Assembly (NCBI GenBank): GCA_029975965.1
Contig: JARKOV010000176.1
Span: forward strand, 1 to 9,387
Direction of reading: 5' to 3'
Source: Anaerolinea sp.
GTDB lineage: Bacteria > Chloroflexota > Anaerolineae > Anaerolineales > Anaerolineaceae
DNA: 9,387 bases
Shown piece after piece: positions 1 to 7,061 of this stretch (within the stretch, counting starts at the first letter, position 1; each line of letters begins with the position of its first letter). Below the pieces are notes generated by a model. It was not told the DNA's origin, ran no database searches, and worked only from the letters and a program-made list of their open reading frames with translations. The position numbers and the translations under genes are program-made.

Positions 1-138
1 GTTCGGTCAGTGCTTGGGATCAAGATCAAGCCGCTCGCCGCTGATCCGTTGGTTGCCCTTTACGGCGGCACACCGTGGGAGCCCTGGCCGGCGAGTGTGG
101 CCGCTGACCGCTTCTTGGCTGCGTTGGACAACCCGTAA
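1..138 (+). CDS. 3' end of an unrecognised protein (partial)
   Basis: Reading frame 1 is open from the first base to a TAA at 136-138 and gives 45 residues that look like a genuine protein C-terminus. Hydrophobic and acidic residues are mixed, the segment contains LYGGTPWEPWP, and it ends in FLAALDNP. The other frames here give arginine- and serine-rich sequence typical of GC-rich shadow frames. The gene would converge on the minus-strand gene that ends at 157, leaving only 18 bp between the stops and no room for a separate terminator hairpin. The start and most of the protein lie left of the window, so no family can be named. The call rests on composition and fit to the layout; it could be a chance open frame. 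Confidence 0.5.
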   Translation, partial: VRSVLGIKIKPLAADPLVALYGGTPWEPWPASVAADRFLAALDNP

Positions 139-156
139 CCAGAAACCCGCCCGACC

Positions 157-834
157 TCAATGGCAAGCCCGCCCATCGACGAGCAATTGCTTCGTACGGC
201 CGCGCCAGTAGCCGATGCCGTAGCCAAGATCCTCCAGCAAATACCACGCATCGTGGATGACCGGATCGAGCGCTGATTGCCCGTTGCGGCCGACAAATAT
301 GCTGGTCAGCAGCACCCGCCCTGTTGCATAGCCTTGCGGTCGCGCGGAGTGATCCAGGAGAAAGGTCAGATGAAGTTCGCAGCCATCACAGAGGCCGCCG
401 CGTAGCACCGCCTTGTCCCACGATCGCTCTCGGGTGCGCTCGACACGCTGACCGCGCAGGGCCACTCGAAGCGCCTCCAGAACATCCACCCGTGCCTGCT
501 CGACATCGACAACATCATCCGGCGCAGCATAGTCGGGGATACGCAACAACAGGAGATCCGAGTCGGACAGCGAACCCGATTTCGGCATGAGAAGTCCCAG
601 CAGGAGATTCGGTTTTGCCTGAGCAACGTTGCCGGCGAGCGCATCTACGGCGCCCAACGTGGCGAAAGTGCCAGGCGATGGCGCTTTCCCGGTCAAGGCT
701 TGGTTGACGTCACCGCTGATCACCTTCTGACGCTGCAGCTCGGCCACGAAGTGGGGAGGGCAGGGGTCTGCCCAAGCCTGCGCGCTCGCGCCAAGCAAGA
801 GCAAGATCACACCAAGTTTTTTGAGCGCCTGCAT
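157..834 (-). CDS. Exported protein of unknown function with four cysteines
   Basis: The 225-residue product starts with a classical Sec signal peptide: KK at residues 5-6, a leucine-rich core at about 7-15, then ASAQAWA before a likely cleavage after A22. The mature protein should be periplasmic or secreted. It has four cysteines, at about 25, 149, 152 and 224; the middle pair forms a CDGC motif and the last is the penultimate residue, so two disulfides are possible. The start has a reasonable ribosome site (AGGG, six bases before ATG) and lies 11 bp after the stop of the kfrA-like gene, so it is the last gene of that operon. I do not recognise the family. The CxxC is not in a clear thioredoxin fold, so no redox role is claimed. 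An exported protein behind a KfrA-like gene suggests a mating or surface role for the element, but that is inference. Confidence 0.8.
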   Translation of the reverse strand: MQALKKLGVILLLLGASAQAWADPCPPHFVAELQRQKVISGDVNQALTGKAPSPGTFATLGAVDALAGNVAQAKPNLLLGLLMPKSGSLSDSDLLLLRIPDYAAPDDVVDVEQARVDVLEALRVALRGQRVERTRERSWDKAVLRGGLCDGCELHLTFLLDHSARPQGYATGRVLLTSIFVGRNGQSALDPVIHDAWYLLEDLGYGIGYWRGRTKQLLVDGRACH

Positions 835-845
835 GTCGCACCCTA

Positions 846-1808
846 TCAGCCAATGGTCCGTGAATTTTTGCGCAAGCCCTTGCGCTTCGGTAACGCCCGC
901 TGGGTTACCACCCCTGCCGCCGCCGGCGACGTTCGCGCGAGCTGGGCTTCAGCCTTGGCGGCTCGCAACTTTTGGTTGGTGGCCAGCAACTCGTCTTCAA
1001 GCACCTGGATTCGTTGTCGATAGGTGACGATTTCGGCATTCGCGCGTTGCCGCTCCTGGGACGTGTTCGCCTGGAAGTCCTTCAAGTCCTGGCGAGCACG
1101 ATCAATCTGCAGCTTGGCAAAATTCATCTCGTTCGAGAAAAGCTCGTTGTCACGCTGCCGCGCGCTACGCTCCTGGGCAATCTCGTCGGCGAAGCGCTGC
1201 TCGCTTCGCAACAGCTTCGCACCTTCTTCTTCGGCCTGGGATTTCCAGATCGCTGCCTGCTCGCCCAGCATTTGCACTTCCACCTTGAGGCCTTCCACCT
1301 GGCGCTCCAGAATTACCCGCAGCCGACGTTCTTCGTCCAGATTGGCCTGCAACGATTCTGCCTGACCCACCGCCATTGCGTGGCGCTCATTGGCCATCCG
1401 CAATTGCTCGTGGGCAGCATCGACCTCCTGGCGAGCTTCAGCGCGGGCACCGTCAAGCGCCTGATTGGCTCGCTGGTTGGCCAGCTCCCAGACCTGGCGC
1501 AGTGATTCGCTGAACGCCTCACCGATCTCACGGGGAAATTCGGGAAGATCAAGCTGCACCTTCGCGCGACTGCGAAGATCCTGCCAAAACTGTCGCAGGT
1601 CGTCGTTGATATCACTGAGCGACCCGTGACGGGTAACAGCATGCACCTTCTGGGCCGAGGGATAGATCCCATAGGTGAAGAACAGCGTGGCCGCCGCCTC
1701 ACGGGTTTTCTCGGCTCTGGAATTGAGCACCGCAAGGCGCGGCGCCATCGCTTCGCCAATGGCGTCCAGTTGTTCCTTGCCTACGTTGCCAATGTCGTCA
1801 CGCGCCAT
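846..1808 (-). CDS. KfrA-like DNA-binding coiled-coil protein
   Basis: The product is 320 residues. The region at about 30-115 fits the KfrA N-terminal DNA-binding domain (PF11740 type): LFFTYGIYPSAQKV, then GSLSDINDDLRQFW, then a helix ending ESLRQVWELANQRANQAL. Residues of about 115-290 are a long alanine-, glutamine-, glutamate- and arginine-rich heptad-like coiled coil, and the tail (about 303-320) is basic. This is the KfrA architecture: plasmid proteins, studied on IncP plasmids, that bind their own promoter and contribute to stable inheritance, probably through a filamentous coiled coil. The frame is also open from a GTG at 1832, but the ATG at 1808 is preferred because AAGGA lies eight bases upstream and it leaves 11 bp after the upstream stop. 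It is the middle gene of a three-gene operon. Autoregulation through the upstream divergent region is likely by analogy. Confidence 0.85.
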   Translation of the reverse strand: MARDDIGNVGKEQLDAIGEAMAPRLAVLNSRAEKTREAAATLFFTYGIYPSAQKVHAVTRHGSLSDINDDLRQFWQDLRSRAKVQLDLPEFPREIGEAFSESLRQVWELANQRANQALDGARAEARQEVDAAHEQLRMANERHAMAVGQAESLQANLDEERRLRVILERQVEGLKVEVQMLGEQAAIWKSQAEEEGAKLLRSEQRFADEIAQERSARQRDNELFSNEMNFAKLQIDRARQDLKDFQANTSQERQRANAEIVTYRQRIQVLEDELLATNQKLRAAKAEAQLARTSPAAAGVVTQRALPKRKGLRKNSRTIG

Positions 1809-1819
1809 GTCATCAGTCC

Positions 1820-2431
1820 TTATCGAAACCACTCGGGGTGATTAACCCGGTCAATTTTTGCGACGCGCTCAACGTTGGCCATCAAAGTCCTGACGGGAAG
1901 CGGACCAGGCTGGCCAGGAATCGGCGGAACAGCAAAGGGTCGCAAAAGTAAGTCGGGCTTGCCACCCCGGGTTTGCGAGGGGTAGCCAATGATAACGAAA
2001 TGGGCACCGGGTCCGAAGGCCTTGGCATTCGCGGCGTAGGTCTGGGTGGTCCCTGCATACATGCACGCAAGAATGCCCACGATTTCCTCGGTGGAATATT
2101 CAGCATGGCGCAAGGGTCGGCCCGCCGAAGCCTCGGTGATCGCATACCCCAGGGAATCCCTGACCATGCCATAGGACGACGGATCGCCTTTGATCGCATT
2201 GGCCATCGCCAGCGCCTCGGCACAAAAGCACTGGGTCAGCATTGCCCAGTCGTTCTGCAAGTGGCAGACGTAGAAATAGAAGGGGTCGTAGAGCCTGGCG
2301 CTAGCGCTAGCGTCGCCGGTGGCGTCGAAACGGTTGGCAGTGTCCCAACCCGCAGCGGATGCACGAAGGCAATCCATGAACACGCCTGATGCGAGGTTGT
2401 GCTTCAACAACGATTTGATCGGGTCTTGCAT
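1820..2431 (-). CDS. Unrecognised protein, first gene of the kfrA-like operon
   Basis: From the ATG at 2431 the product is 203 residues. It has no signal peptide. An aromatic- and cysteine-rich central helix (YDPFYFYVCHLQNDWAMLTQ, then CFCAEALAMA) is followed by alanine-rich segments and a proline-rich stretch near the end (VPPIPGQPGPLP). The start is chosen because AAAAGG lies about ten bases upstream. A longer reading from 2473 adds 14 residues but would begin inside a 13-bp palindrome that looks like a control site. The stop is 11 bp before the kfrA-like ATG and its bases adjoin the ribosome site of that gene, so the two are probably co-translated. I do not recognise the family. Association with KfrA suggests a role in maintenance or regulation of the element, without direct support. 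Confidence 0.75.
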   Translation of the reverse strand: MQDPIKSLLKHNLASGVFMDCLRASAAGWDTANRFDATGDASASARLYDPFYFYVCHLQNDWAMLTQCFCAEALAMANAIKGDPSSYGMVRDSLGYAITEASAGRPLRHAEYSTEEIVGILACMYAGTTQTYAANAKAFGPGAHFVIIGYPSQTRGGKPDLLLRPFAVPPIPGQPGPLPVRTLMANVERVAKIDRVNHPEWFR

Positions 2432-2464
2432 GGAATAGCCGCCTTTTATCGTGTTTTCCCTGTG

Positions 2465-2477
2465 CGTTATCATAACG
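2465..2477. promoter_or_regulatory. 13-bp palindrome, candidate operator
   Basis: CGTTAT-C-ATAACG is a perfect inverted repeat centred on 2471. It lies about 35 bp upstream of the preferred start of the minus-strand operon, where a repressor could block it. KfrA proteins are known autoregulators, so the KfrA-like product is a natural candidate, but another regulator, such as the small HTH protein at 4791, is equally possible. Confidence 0.45.
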
Positions 2478-2518
2478 TCGTCTGGTCTTTTCGTAACGGC
2501 TCCACCACTCTATTTTAT

Positions 2519-2534
2519 GGTAATCTCAATTACC
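2519..2534. promoter_or_regulatory. 16-bp inverted repeat, candidate operator
   Basis: GGTAAT-CTCA-ATTACC has perfect 6-bp arms and a 4-bp centre. On the minus strand a TAAAAT hexamer follows it by one base, so the repeat fills the space where a 17-bp promoter spacer would be. That is a plausible place for a protein that blocks or remodels the promoter. The arms share the TTA/TAA core of the 2465 palindrome but are not the same site. Confidence 0.4.
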
Positions 2535-2708
2535 GAACTATGTACTTAGGCGAGGGGAGGTTTTCCGTAGAATGGGTCCATAGGTCGGCGCAACACCACC
2601 AGAAATGCATGGACGCAATCGGTGTAAAGCGCCTGATTCCACGGGAAAAAGCCGTTAGCGACGTGTCAATCTCGCTGACAGCAACTTTTGCGAAAGGACA
2701 TCGCACCA

Positions 2709-4331
2709 ATGCCGCTCACGGACGAACAAGAACGCATTGCCAGCAGCCGGGCGAAAACCCTGGTGGTCAATGCGTATGCCGGCACCGGAAAGACTTCGGT
2801 GTTGGTCGAATACGCCCGGCGCCGGCCGGAGACGCGGATGATTTACCTCGCCTTCAACCGGTCGATCAAAGAGGAAGCCAGTCGCCGGTTCCCGCCCAAC
2901 GTGCGCTGCGTTACCACGCACGGCCTGGCGTTTCCGAAGTTCGGGGCGATGTACCAGCAAAAGTTCGGCAACCTCAAGGCGTCCCACATTGCGCGCCTGC
3001 TCGACGTGGATTTCATCGGTGCGGGCCATGTTCTCGCCACGATAACGAACTACCTGGCTTCGCCCGACTTTCAGTTAGGCGAAGCGCACGCGATCCCCAC
3101 CGCCCCGAAGGCGTCCCGGCGGGTCATCGGCGAAATTGTTCATCGTGCCGAGCGTGTCTGGGAGGCGATGCAAGACACCGACTGCCGCGAGGTGCCGATG
3201 CCGCATGATGGCTATCTCAAGCTCTACCAGTGCAGCATGCCGGTGATCCGCACCGACCGTATCTTGTTCGACGAGGCTCAGGACGCGAACCCGGTCACGG
3301 TCGACTTTGTGATGCGCCAGGAGTGCGGCAAGACGATTGTTGGCGATCGCCACCAAAGCATCTACCAATTCCGGGGCGCCATTGACGCCTTGGGCAGTAT
3401 CCAGGCAGATGACTACCTCGACCTCACCGCGTCCTTCCGCTTCGGCGCCGGGATCGCCGAGCTTGCCTCGGGGATGCTGATGGATTGGTGCGGCGCCAGT
3501 AAGCCGGTACGCGGACTCGGTAAGCGCGAAACCGTCTTCGCGGTCGATCCCAGCCAACCGCATGCCGTAATCGCCCGTACCAACGGCTGCCTCTTTGCCG
3601 AAGCGGTCGCCCAGGTGGTCGGCAACCGCAAATTCGGTTTTGCCGGCGGGGTTGAGGGCTATCGCTTCGATCAAATCCTCGATGCCTATTACTTGCTGGT
3701 CGGTCAACGTCATCGGATTCGTGATCAATACATCGCCTCGTTCGACGACTTCATGATGATGAAGGGTTACGGCGAAGAACTCGACGACAAGGAAATCAAG
3801 GTGCTCGTCAAGGTGGTTGAAGACTACCGGCACGATATCCCCGGCCTCATTGAGGAAATCAAGCGGCGCGCGATTGCCAATTTGGCCGAGGCTGACGTAA
3901 CCCTGGCCACAGCGCACAAAAGCAAGGGGCTTGAATTCGAGAACGTGATCCTGACCGACGACTACACCGAGTTGTTGCCCAAGCGGGAGCCGGAAACCGG
4001 GAAAGAAATTCCGCCCAAGGCGGAAGAAGTCCATGTGCTCTACGTTGCCTTGACGCGTGCACAGGTAGGGCTTGAGGTGCCGGTCACGGTACGAGAATGG
4101 CTCGCCGAATCAGGTCGCCAGCACCTGCTTGACCAAATCAGCAACGCGACCACCAGACGGCCGTTCAACACGAGTCCGGCGAAGGCGCCACCGGTCCCTG
4201 AAATGATCCATGCCGTGGAAGCGTCCATTGCCACGCTGCTAGAACACGCCAAGGGCGACCGCAAGGTAGCCAGCCTGCTGGCCGAATTTCTGCGCAGCAA
4301 GGCCAACAAGATCGAGGGCAAAGAAGCATGA
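2709..4331 (+). CDS. Compact UvrD/FBH1-like superfamily 1 DNA helicase
   Basis: The 540-residue product carries the SF1A helicase motifs in order: Q motif LTDEQ (3-7), Walker A AYAGTGKT (22-29), motif Ia YLAFNRSIKEEA (46-57), TTHGLAF (69-75), motif II LFDEAQD (186-192), motif III VGDRHQSIYQFRG (211-223), the arginine of ASFRF (244), motif V ATAHKSKGLEF (400-410) and motif VI VLYVALTRA (443-451). All catalytic positions appear intact, so an active ATP-dependent 3'-5' helicase is expected. It is shorter than UvrD or Rep (about 670-720 residues), and the inserted 1B and 2B regions look reduced. The AYAGTGKT and AFNRSIKEEA forms recall FBH1-type and phage or ICE helicases. The frame opens at a TTG at 2688, but the ATG at 2709 is preferred, with AAAGGA ten bases upstream. 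It heads the operon, and its stop overlaps the next start (ATGA). Confidence 0.93.
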   Translation: MPLTDEQERIASSRAKTLVVNAYAGTGKTSVLVEYARRRPETRMIYLAFNRSIKEEASRRFPPNVRCVTTHGLAFPKFGAMYQQKFGNLKASHIARLLDVDFIGAGHVLATITNYLASPDFQLGEAHAIPTAPKASRRVIGEIVHRAERVWEAMQDTDCREVPMPHDGYLKLYQCSMPVIRTDRILFDEAQDANPVTVDFVMRQECGKTIVGDRHQSIYQFRGAIDALGSIQADDYLDLTASFRFGAGIAELASGMLMDWCGASKPVRGLGKRETVFAVDPSQPHAVIARTNGCLFAEAVAQVVGNRKFGFAGGVEGYRFDQILDAYYLLVGQRHRIRDQYIASFDDFMMMKGYGEELDDKEIKVLVKVVEDYRHDIPGLIEEIKRRAIANLAEADVTLATAHKSKGLEFENVILTDDYTELLPKREPETGKEIPPKAEEVHVLYVALTRAQVGLEVPVTVREWLAESGRQHLLDQISNATTRRPFNTSPAKAPPVPEMIHAVEASIATLLEHAKGDRKVASLLAEFLRSKANKIEGKEA

Positions 4332-4780
4332 GCCAGCCCCATGCCCCACGTGCCCTTCTAGGCCTGCAGATCAACGCCCCGGCGGCGGTCGCCAAGGTCA
4401 AGGATTACCTACCCGCCCCGTGCGAGTGCCCGTATTGCGCCTCGCCGGTTGAGCTGGTGAGCAATGCCGTCATCTACGGCAAACCCTACGGCTGGCCCCT
4501 CACCTACCGGTGCGTCAAATGTCTGGCGCGCGTCGGTTGCCACCCAGGAACCGACATTCCTCTGGGCACCCTCGCCGACACCGCTACGCAGAAAGCAAGA
4601 ATGGCAGCGCACAGCGCTTTCGATCCCCTCTGGAAAGCGAAGGGGCCAGGGGCTCGCAGCCGAGCGTATCGCCTGCTGGCGAAGTCACTGGGCCTGCCGG
4701 CCGCACATATCTCCTGGTTCGATGCGCCAACCTGCTGGCGTGTCGTCGAGCTATGTCGCTCAGGCGTCATCGCCCTCTGA
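4328..4780 (+). CDS. DUF3268-like zinc-finger protein
   Basis: The product is 150 residues. CPYC (34-37) and CVKC (62-65) form a predicted four-cysteine zinc ribbon, with a further C-H pair at 71-72. The conserved block from PVELVSNA through IYGKPYGWPLTYRC to GCHPGTDIPLGTLAD matches my recollection of the DUF3268 zinc-finger family (PF11672), which is common on plasmids and ICEs. The C-terminal half (about 95-145) looks like a small helical region, AFDPLWKAKG then RAYRLLAKSLGLP, that could contact a partner or nucleic acid. No enzymatic role is known to me. The start overlaps the helicase stop in ATGA, so expression is probably coupled, and a helicase-accessory or DNA-binding role is inferred from that alone. 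Confidence 0.85.
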   Translation: MSQPHAPRALLGLQINAPAAVAKVKDYLPAPCECPYCASPVELVSNAVIYGKPYGWPLTYRCVKCLARVGCHPGTDIPLGTLADTATQKARMAAHSAFDPLWKAKGPGARSRAYRLLAKSLGLPAAHISWFDAPTCWRVVELCRSGVIAL

Positions 4781-4790
4781 GAGTCATCGG

Positions 4791-5252
4791 ATGCGCCTGA
4801 AAACCAACACGATCGCCGAGGAAATGCGACGCAAAGGCTGGAGCGTGAGCGACCTTGCCACGTTCTGGGGGGTCAGTCGCCAGCACGTCTATGAACTCAT
4901 GCGACGGGAGCAGCCGGGCGCCCTGATTGATTGCGCGGTTCGCGGACTGCCCAAGCTCACGGCCGGCATGCAACGCCAATTGCGCGATCAGCGCCGGCAG
5001 ACAGCCAAGCCCCGACCCAGCCGCCGCGGCCCGCCAGCCATTGGCTACGAGGCCGGTGATGGCGTCACCTGCACCGAGGTCTTCGAGTGCATGAAAGAGA
5101 ACGAGGAGGCCTGGATTTTGGAGGTGCGCGGCACCAAAAAGGCCGCCAACCTGCTGATAGCCTTCGGCGACCAGGTTTGGTCGATGCCGCTACCCGTTTT
5201 CGAGCGCCATTTCGCACCAAATGGAAAGATTCGACGCCAGTTTCACCGGTGA
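4791..5252 (+). CDS. Small helix-turn-helix DNA-binding protein
   Basis: From the ATG at 4791 the product is 153 residues. Residues of about 16-40 form a clear helix-turn-helix: WSVSDLATFWGVSRQHVYEL, with the usual alanine and glycine turn spacing. A basic linker follows (about 61-80, RQLRDQRRQTAKPRPSRRG). The C-terminal part (about 85-153) is a separate small domain with alternating hydrophobic residues (AWILEVRGTKKAANLLIAF) that suggest a beta-rich fold; I cannot name it. It starts 10 bp after the previous stop, with only a weak GAGAG ribosome site, so coupling is likely. The frame is open far upstream inside the previous gene, but that part is a shadow. Candidate roles are an operon regulator acting on the 2432-2708 region or an excisionase-like partner of the integrase. 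Confidence 0.8.
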   Translation: MRLKTNTIAEEMRRKGWSVSDLATFWGVSRQHVYELMRREQPGALIDCAVRGLPKLTAGMQRQLRDQRRQTAKPRPSRRGPPAIGYEAGDGVTCTEVFECMKENEEAWILEVRGTKKAANLLIAFGDQVWSMPLPVFERHFAPNGKIRRQFHR

Positions 5253-5275
5253 AACCTCATGACAGGAAGATGACC

Positions 5276-5881
5276 ATGACGCCAGACACGCTATGCCTTG
5301 ACGGCAACCAACCCCAGCGCGGCTACACCATCCAGAACATCCTGGGCTGCAGGGTAGTTTTCGGCAGCGTCCCGGCAAGGGAGTTCAGCACGATCGTTCA
5401 CGGGTTCAGCCACAATGCGGTGATGGACATCGATCTCGCTGACCGCCTGGGCGCAACCTTCGTGCTTGGTGAGCCAGCAGCCCTCGATGACCTGCGCCAG
5501 CTTGAGCTGCCGATCAGCGAAAAGCGCCTTACCGAATGCAAGGCCGCCAAGGCACGGGGGCTTGATGCGCTCGCGCTCTGGTTACGCAATGGCGAACGCG
5601 GGGAATCCTCCAATGCGATGGCCAAGCGAATCTTTGGCTTGCCAACCGACGCCAGCAACCAGCACCCCTATGATCCGGCGGACCTGCGCCGCTGCCTTGG
5701 ATTGCTCGACGCCACCCACGCCCACGACCACGTACATCTAATGCGCGATGTCTCGCCTGCTTGGGCAACGCTCGTATCATCATGGGATAAATTGCGGGAC
5801 AGCCTCATGGAAGAACTGGCCAACGGCAAGTCTGCACCGAAGACCTATGCCCTCATGCATGAACTGCTCAAGAGCCACTAG
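5276..5881 (+). CDS. Unrecognised protein of 201 residues
   Basis: The start at 5276 is chosen because AGGAAG ends six bases upstream; an in-frame ATG at 5270 sits directly on that site. The open frame extends upstream inside the HTH gene, but that part is a shadow. The product is soluble, with no signal peptide or membrane segment. An N-terminal beta-like region (YTIQNILGCRVVFGSV) is followed by a mixed helical region. A middle piece (ALALWLRNGERGESSNAMAK) resembles the 'number of residues between helices' pattern of small DNA-associated proteins but gives no family. Near the C-terminus HAHDHVHL is histidine-rich and could bind a metal. I do not recognise it. It lies 23 bp after the HTH gene and 50 bp before the glycosylase-like gene, so it belongs to the same operon. 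Confidence 0.72.
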   Translation: MTPDTLCLDGNQPQRGYTIQNILGCRVVFGSVPAREFSTIVHGFSHNAVMDIDLADRLGATFVLGEPAALDDLRQLELPISEKRLTECKAAKARGLDALALWLRNGERGESSNAMAKRIFGLPTDASNQHPYDPADLRRCLGLLDATHAHDHVHLMRDVSPAWATLVSSWDKLRDSLMEELANGKSAPKTYALMHELLKSH

Positions 5882-5931
5882 CCCGAGCTGGCGCAAGACC
5901 CCCCCGAGCCCTGCTCGAAAGGACTGAATCA

Positions 5932-6588
5932 ATGGCGAACCTGGAACTGGCCACTCGGCTGATCGAAACCTTACCCGTCGGGCGCAGCCTGATGTTCAAT
6001 CCGTGGCGGGAATCCTGCACGCATGATCGACCCATCAACACCCCTGCCGCCAAACTTGCTCGCCTCGCGGAACACCTGGATTGCAACGCGCGCTTGATCT
6101 TGATCGGCGAAGCGCCTGGATATCAGGGATGCCGTTATTCCGGCATCGCCTTCACCAGCGAACGCCTCCTGCTCGCCGGCGACATTCCGCGCGTCACGAT
6201 ACCGTCCGACCGCCTGACGGATCGCCACAAGCCATGGTCGGAGCCGTCCGCCACCGTAGTTTGGCGCACCCTCACACGCCTCGACCTGGCCGAGTGCACC
6301 ATCCTTTGGAATGCGGTTCAGCTTCACCCATTCAAGCATCCCAAAGATACCCCCGAGCCAGAACACGTTCTCACCAATCGCACGCCAACGCCCGAGGAAG
6401 TCGCCCTCGGCCGGGACGCAATGCGGCTGTTAACTGAGGCCTTCCCCCAGGCCAAGCTCATCGCTGTTGGGGATAAGGCGAAGCGACAGCTAAACGCTAT
6501 GGGCATCCCGATGCTGGGCACCGTCCGCCACCCAGCCAATGGCGGCGCAACCCAATTTGCCGATCAACTGGCGAGGCTGATGCGATGA
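5932..6588 (+). CDS. Uracil-DNA glycosylase superfamily protein
   Basis: The 218-residue product has the UDG-superfamily pattern. LILIGEAPGYQGCRYSG (55-71) is motif 1, LWNAVQLHPF (125-134) is the middle conserved strand and loop, and VRHPANGG (198-205) occupies the position of the HP-containing motif 2. Such proteins excise uracil or other damaged bases from DNA by hydrolysing the N-glycosidic bond, in the cytoplasm. The exact family is uncertain. Cysteines at 29, 51, 67 and 122 are not in the arrangement I know for the iron-sulfur cluster of family 4 or 5, and family 1 GQDPYH is absent. Activity should not be taken for granted. The start has a strong AAAGGA eight bases upstream after a 50-bp gap containing a C7 run, and the stop overlaps the nuclease start in ATGA. 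Confidence 0.82.
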   Translation: MANLELATRLIETLPVGRSLMFNPWRESCTHDRPINTPAAKLARLAEHLDCNARLILIGEAPGYQGCRYSGIAFTSERLLLAGDIPRVTIPSDRLTDRHKPWSEPSATVVWRTLTRLDLAECTILWNAVQLHPFKHPKDTPEPEHVLTNRTPTPEEVALGRDAMRLLTEAFPQAKLIAVGDKAKRQLNAMGIPMLGTVRHPANGGATQFADQLARLMR

Positions 6589-7061
6589 ACGCCCGTGCCC
6601 TCCTCCTCTGTCTGGCCTGCGCCTGGTCGCTGAACGCGGCAGCGGCATTTCGTCTCGACGGTACGATCATCGGCGTGGCCGATGGTGATACCGTCACCCT
6701 CCTCGAACCCGCCTCCAAGGTTCAGCACCGAATCCGTCTGGCGGACATCGATGCGCCAGAATCGCGTCAGGATTATGGTCAGCAATCCAAGCGCAGCCTC
6801 TCCAACCTGGTGTATCAGCAGACGGTTGCCGCGCTGTGCAAGGAGCACGACAAGTACGGCCGGGCGATCTGCACCCTGTACCTCGGCGACCAGAACATCA
6901 ACGCGGAACAGGTCAGGCAAGGCCTTGCCTGGGTCTATCGCACCTATGCACCACGCAACTCGCCGTTGTATCGTATGGAAGATGAAGCGCGAGCCGCCGG
7001 CCGGGGGTTGTGGCAGCTCAGCAACCCGACCCCCCCTTGGGAATGGAGACGACAGAAGTGA
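6585..7061 (+). CDS. Exported staphylococcal-nuclease-like (thermonuclease) protein
   Basis: The 158-residue product has a signal peptide with cleavage probably after the alanine run at 18-21, then an SNase (TNase-like, PF00565) domain. DGDTVTL (33-39) gives the calcium-site aspartates, R51 and the DAPE motif with D56 and E59 match the catalytic arginine, aspartate and glutamate, and DKYGR with R93 matches the second catalytic arginine. QGLAWVYRTY (112-121) and EARAAGRGLW (134-143) are the usual C-terminal strand and helix of bacterial members. All catalytic positions appear present, so a calcium-dependent periplasmic or extracellular nuclease is expected. Its ATG overlaps the glycosylase-like stop (ATGA) and its TGA overlaps the integrase GTG (GTGA). 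A C7 run at 7030-7036 lies near its end. An exported nuclease in a mobile-element operon could act on DNA at the cell surface or on competing DNA; that is inference. Confidence 0.9.
   Translation: MNARALLLCLACAWSLNAAAAFRLDGTIIGVADGDTVTLLEPASKVQHRIRLADIDAPESRQDYGQQSKRSLSNLVYQQTVAALCKEHDKYGRAICTLYLGDQNINAEQVRQGLAWVYRTYAPRNSPLYRMEDEARAAGRGLWQLSNPTPPWEWRRQK

Larger units (their letters stand above)
2432..2708. promoter_or_regulatory. Divergent intergenic control region
   Basis: This gap separates the minus-strand kfrA-like operon from the plus-strand helicase-to-integrase operon, so it must hold both promoters. It is visibly more AT-rich than the flanking genes, especially 2505-2550. On the minus strand a TAAAAT -10-like hexamer sits just after an inverted repeat (2519-2534), with no good -35. 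On the plus strand TAGAAT (2568-2573) is the best -10-like hexamer, again with a poor -35, which would fit activator-dependent or weak promoters. Open frames across this region overlap the helicase out of frame and are not supported as genes. Confidence 0.7.

Noticed and set aside
972..1505. Plus-strand open frame antisense to the kfrA-like gene
   Set aside because: It covers the coiled-coil region of a well supported gene, and its leucine-rich product mirrors the glutamine and glutamate codons of the other strand.
2399..3208. Long plus-strand open frame across the intergenic region and helicase start
   Set aside because: From 2709 it is out of frame with the helicase, whose motifs are intact. 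Its product is rich in arginine, histidine and proline, typical of a shadow frame, and it has no ribosome site.
3075..4034. Long minus-strand open frame antisense to the helicase
   Set aside because: GC-rich coding DNA often leaves the antisense frame open. The helicase on the other strand is well supported, and no family pattern is seen in the antisense product.
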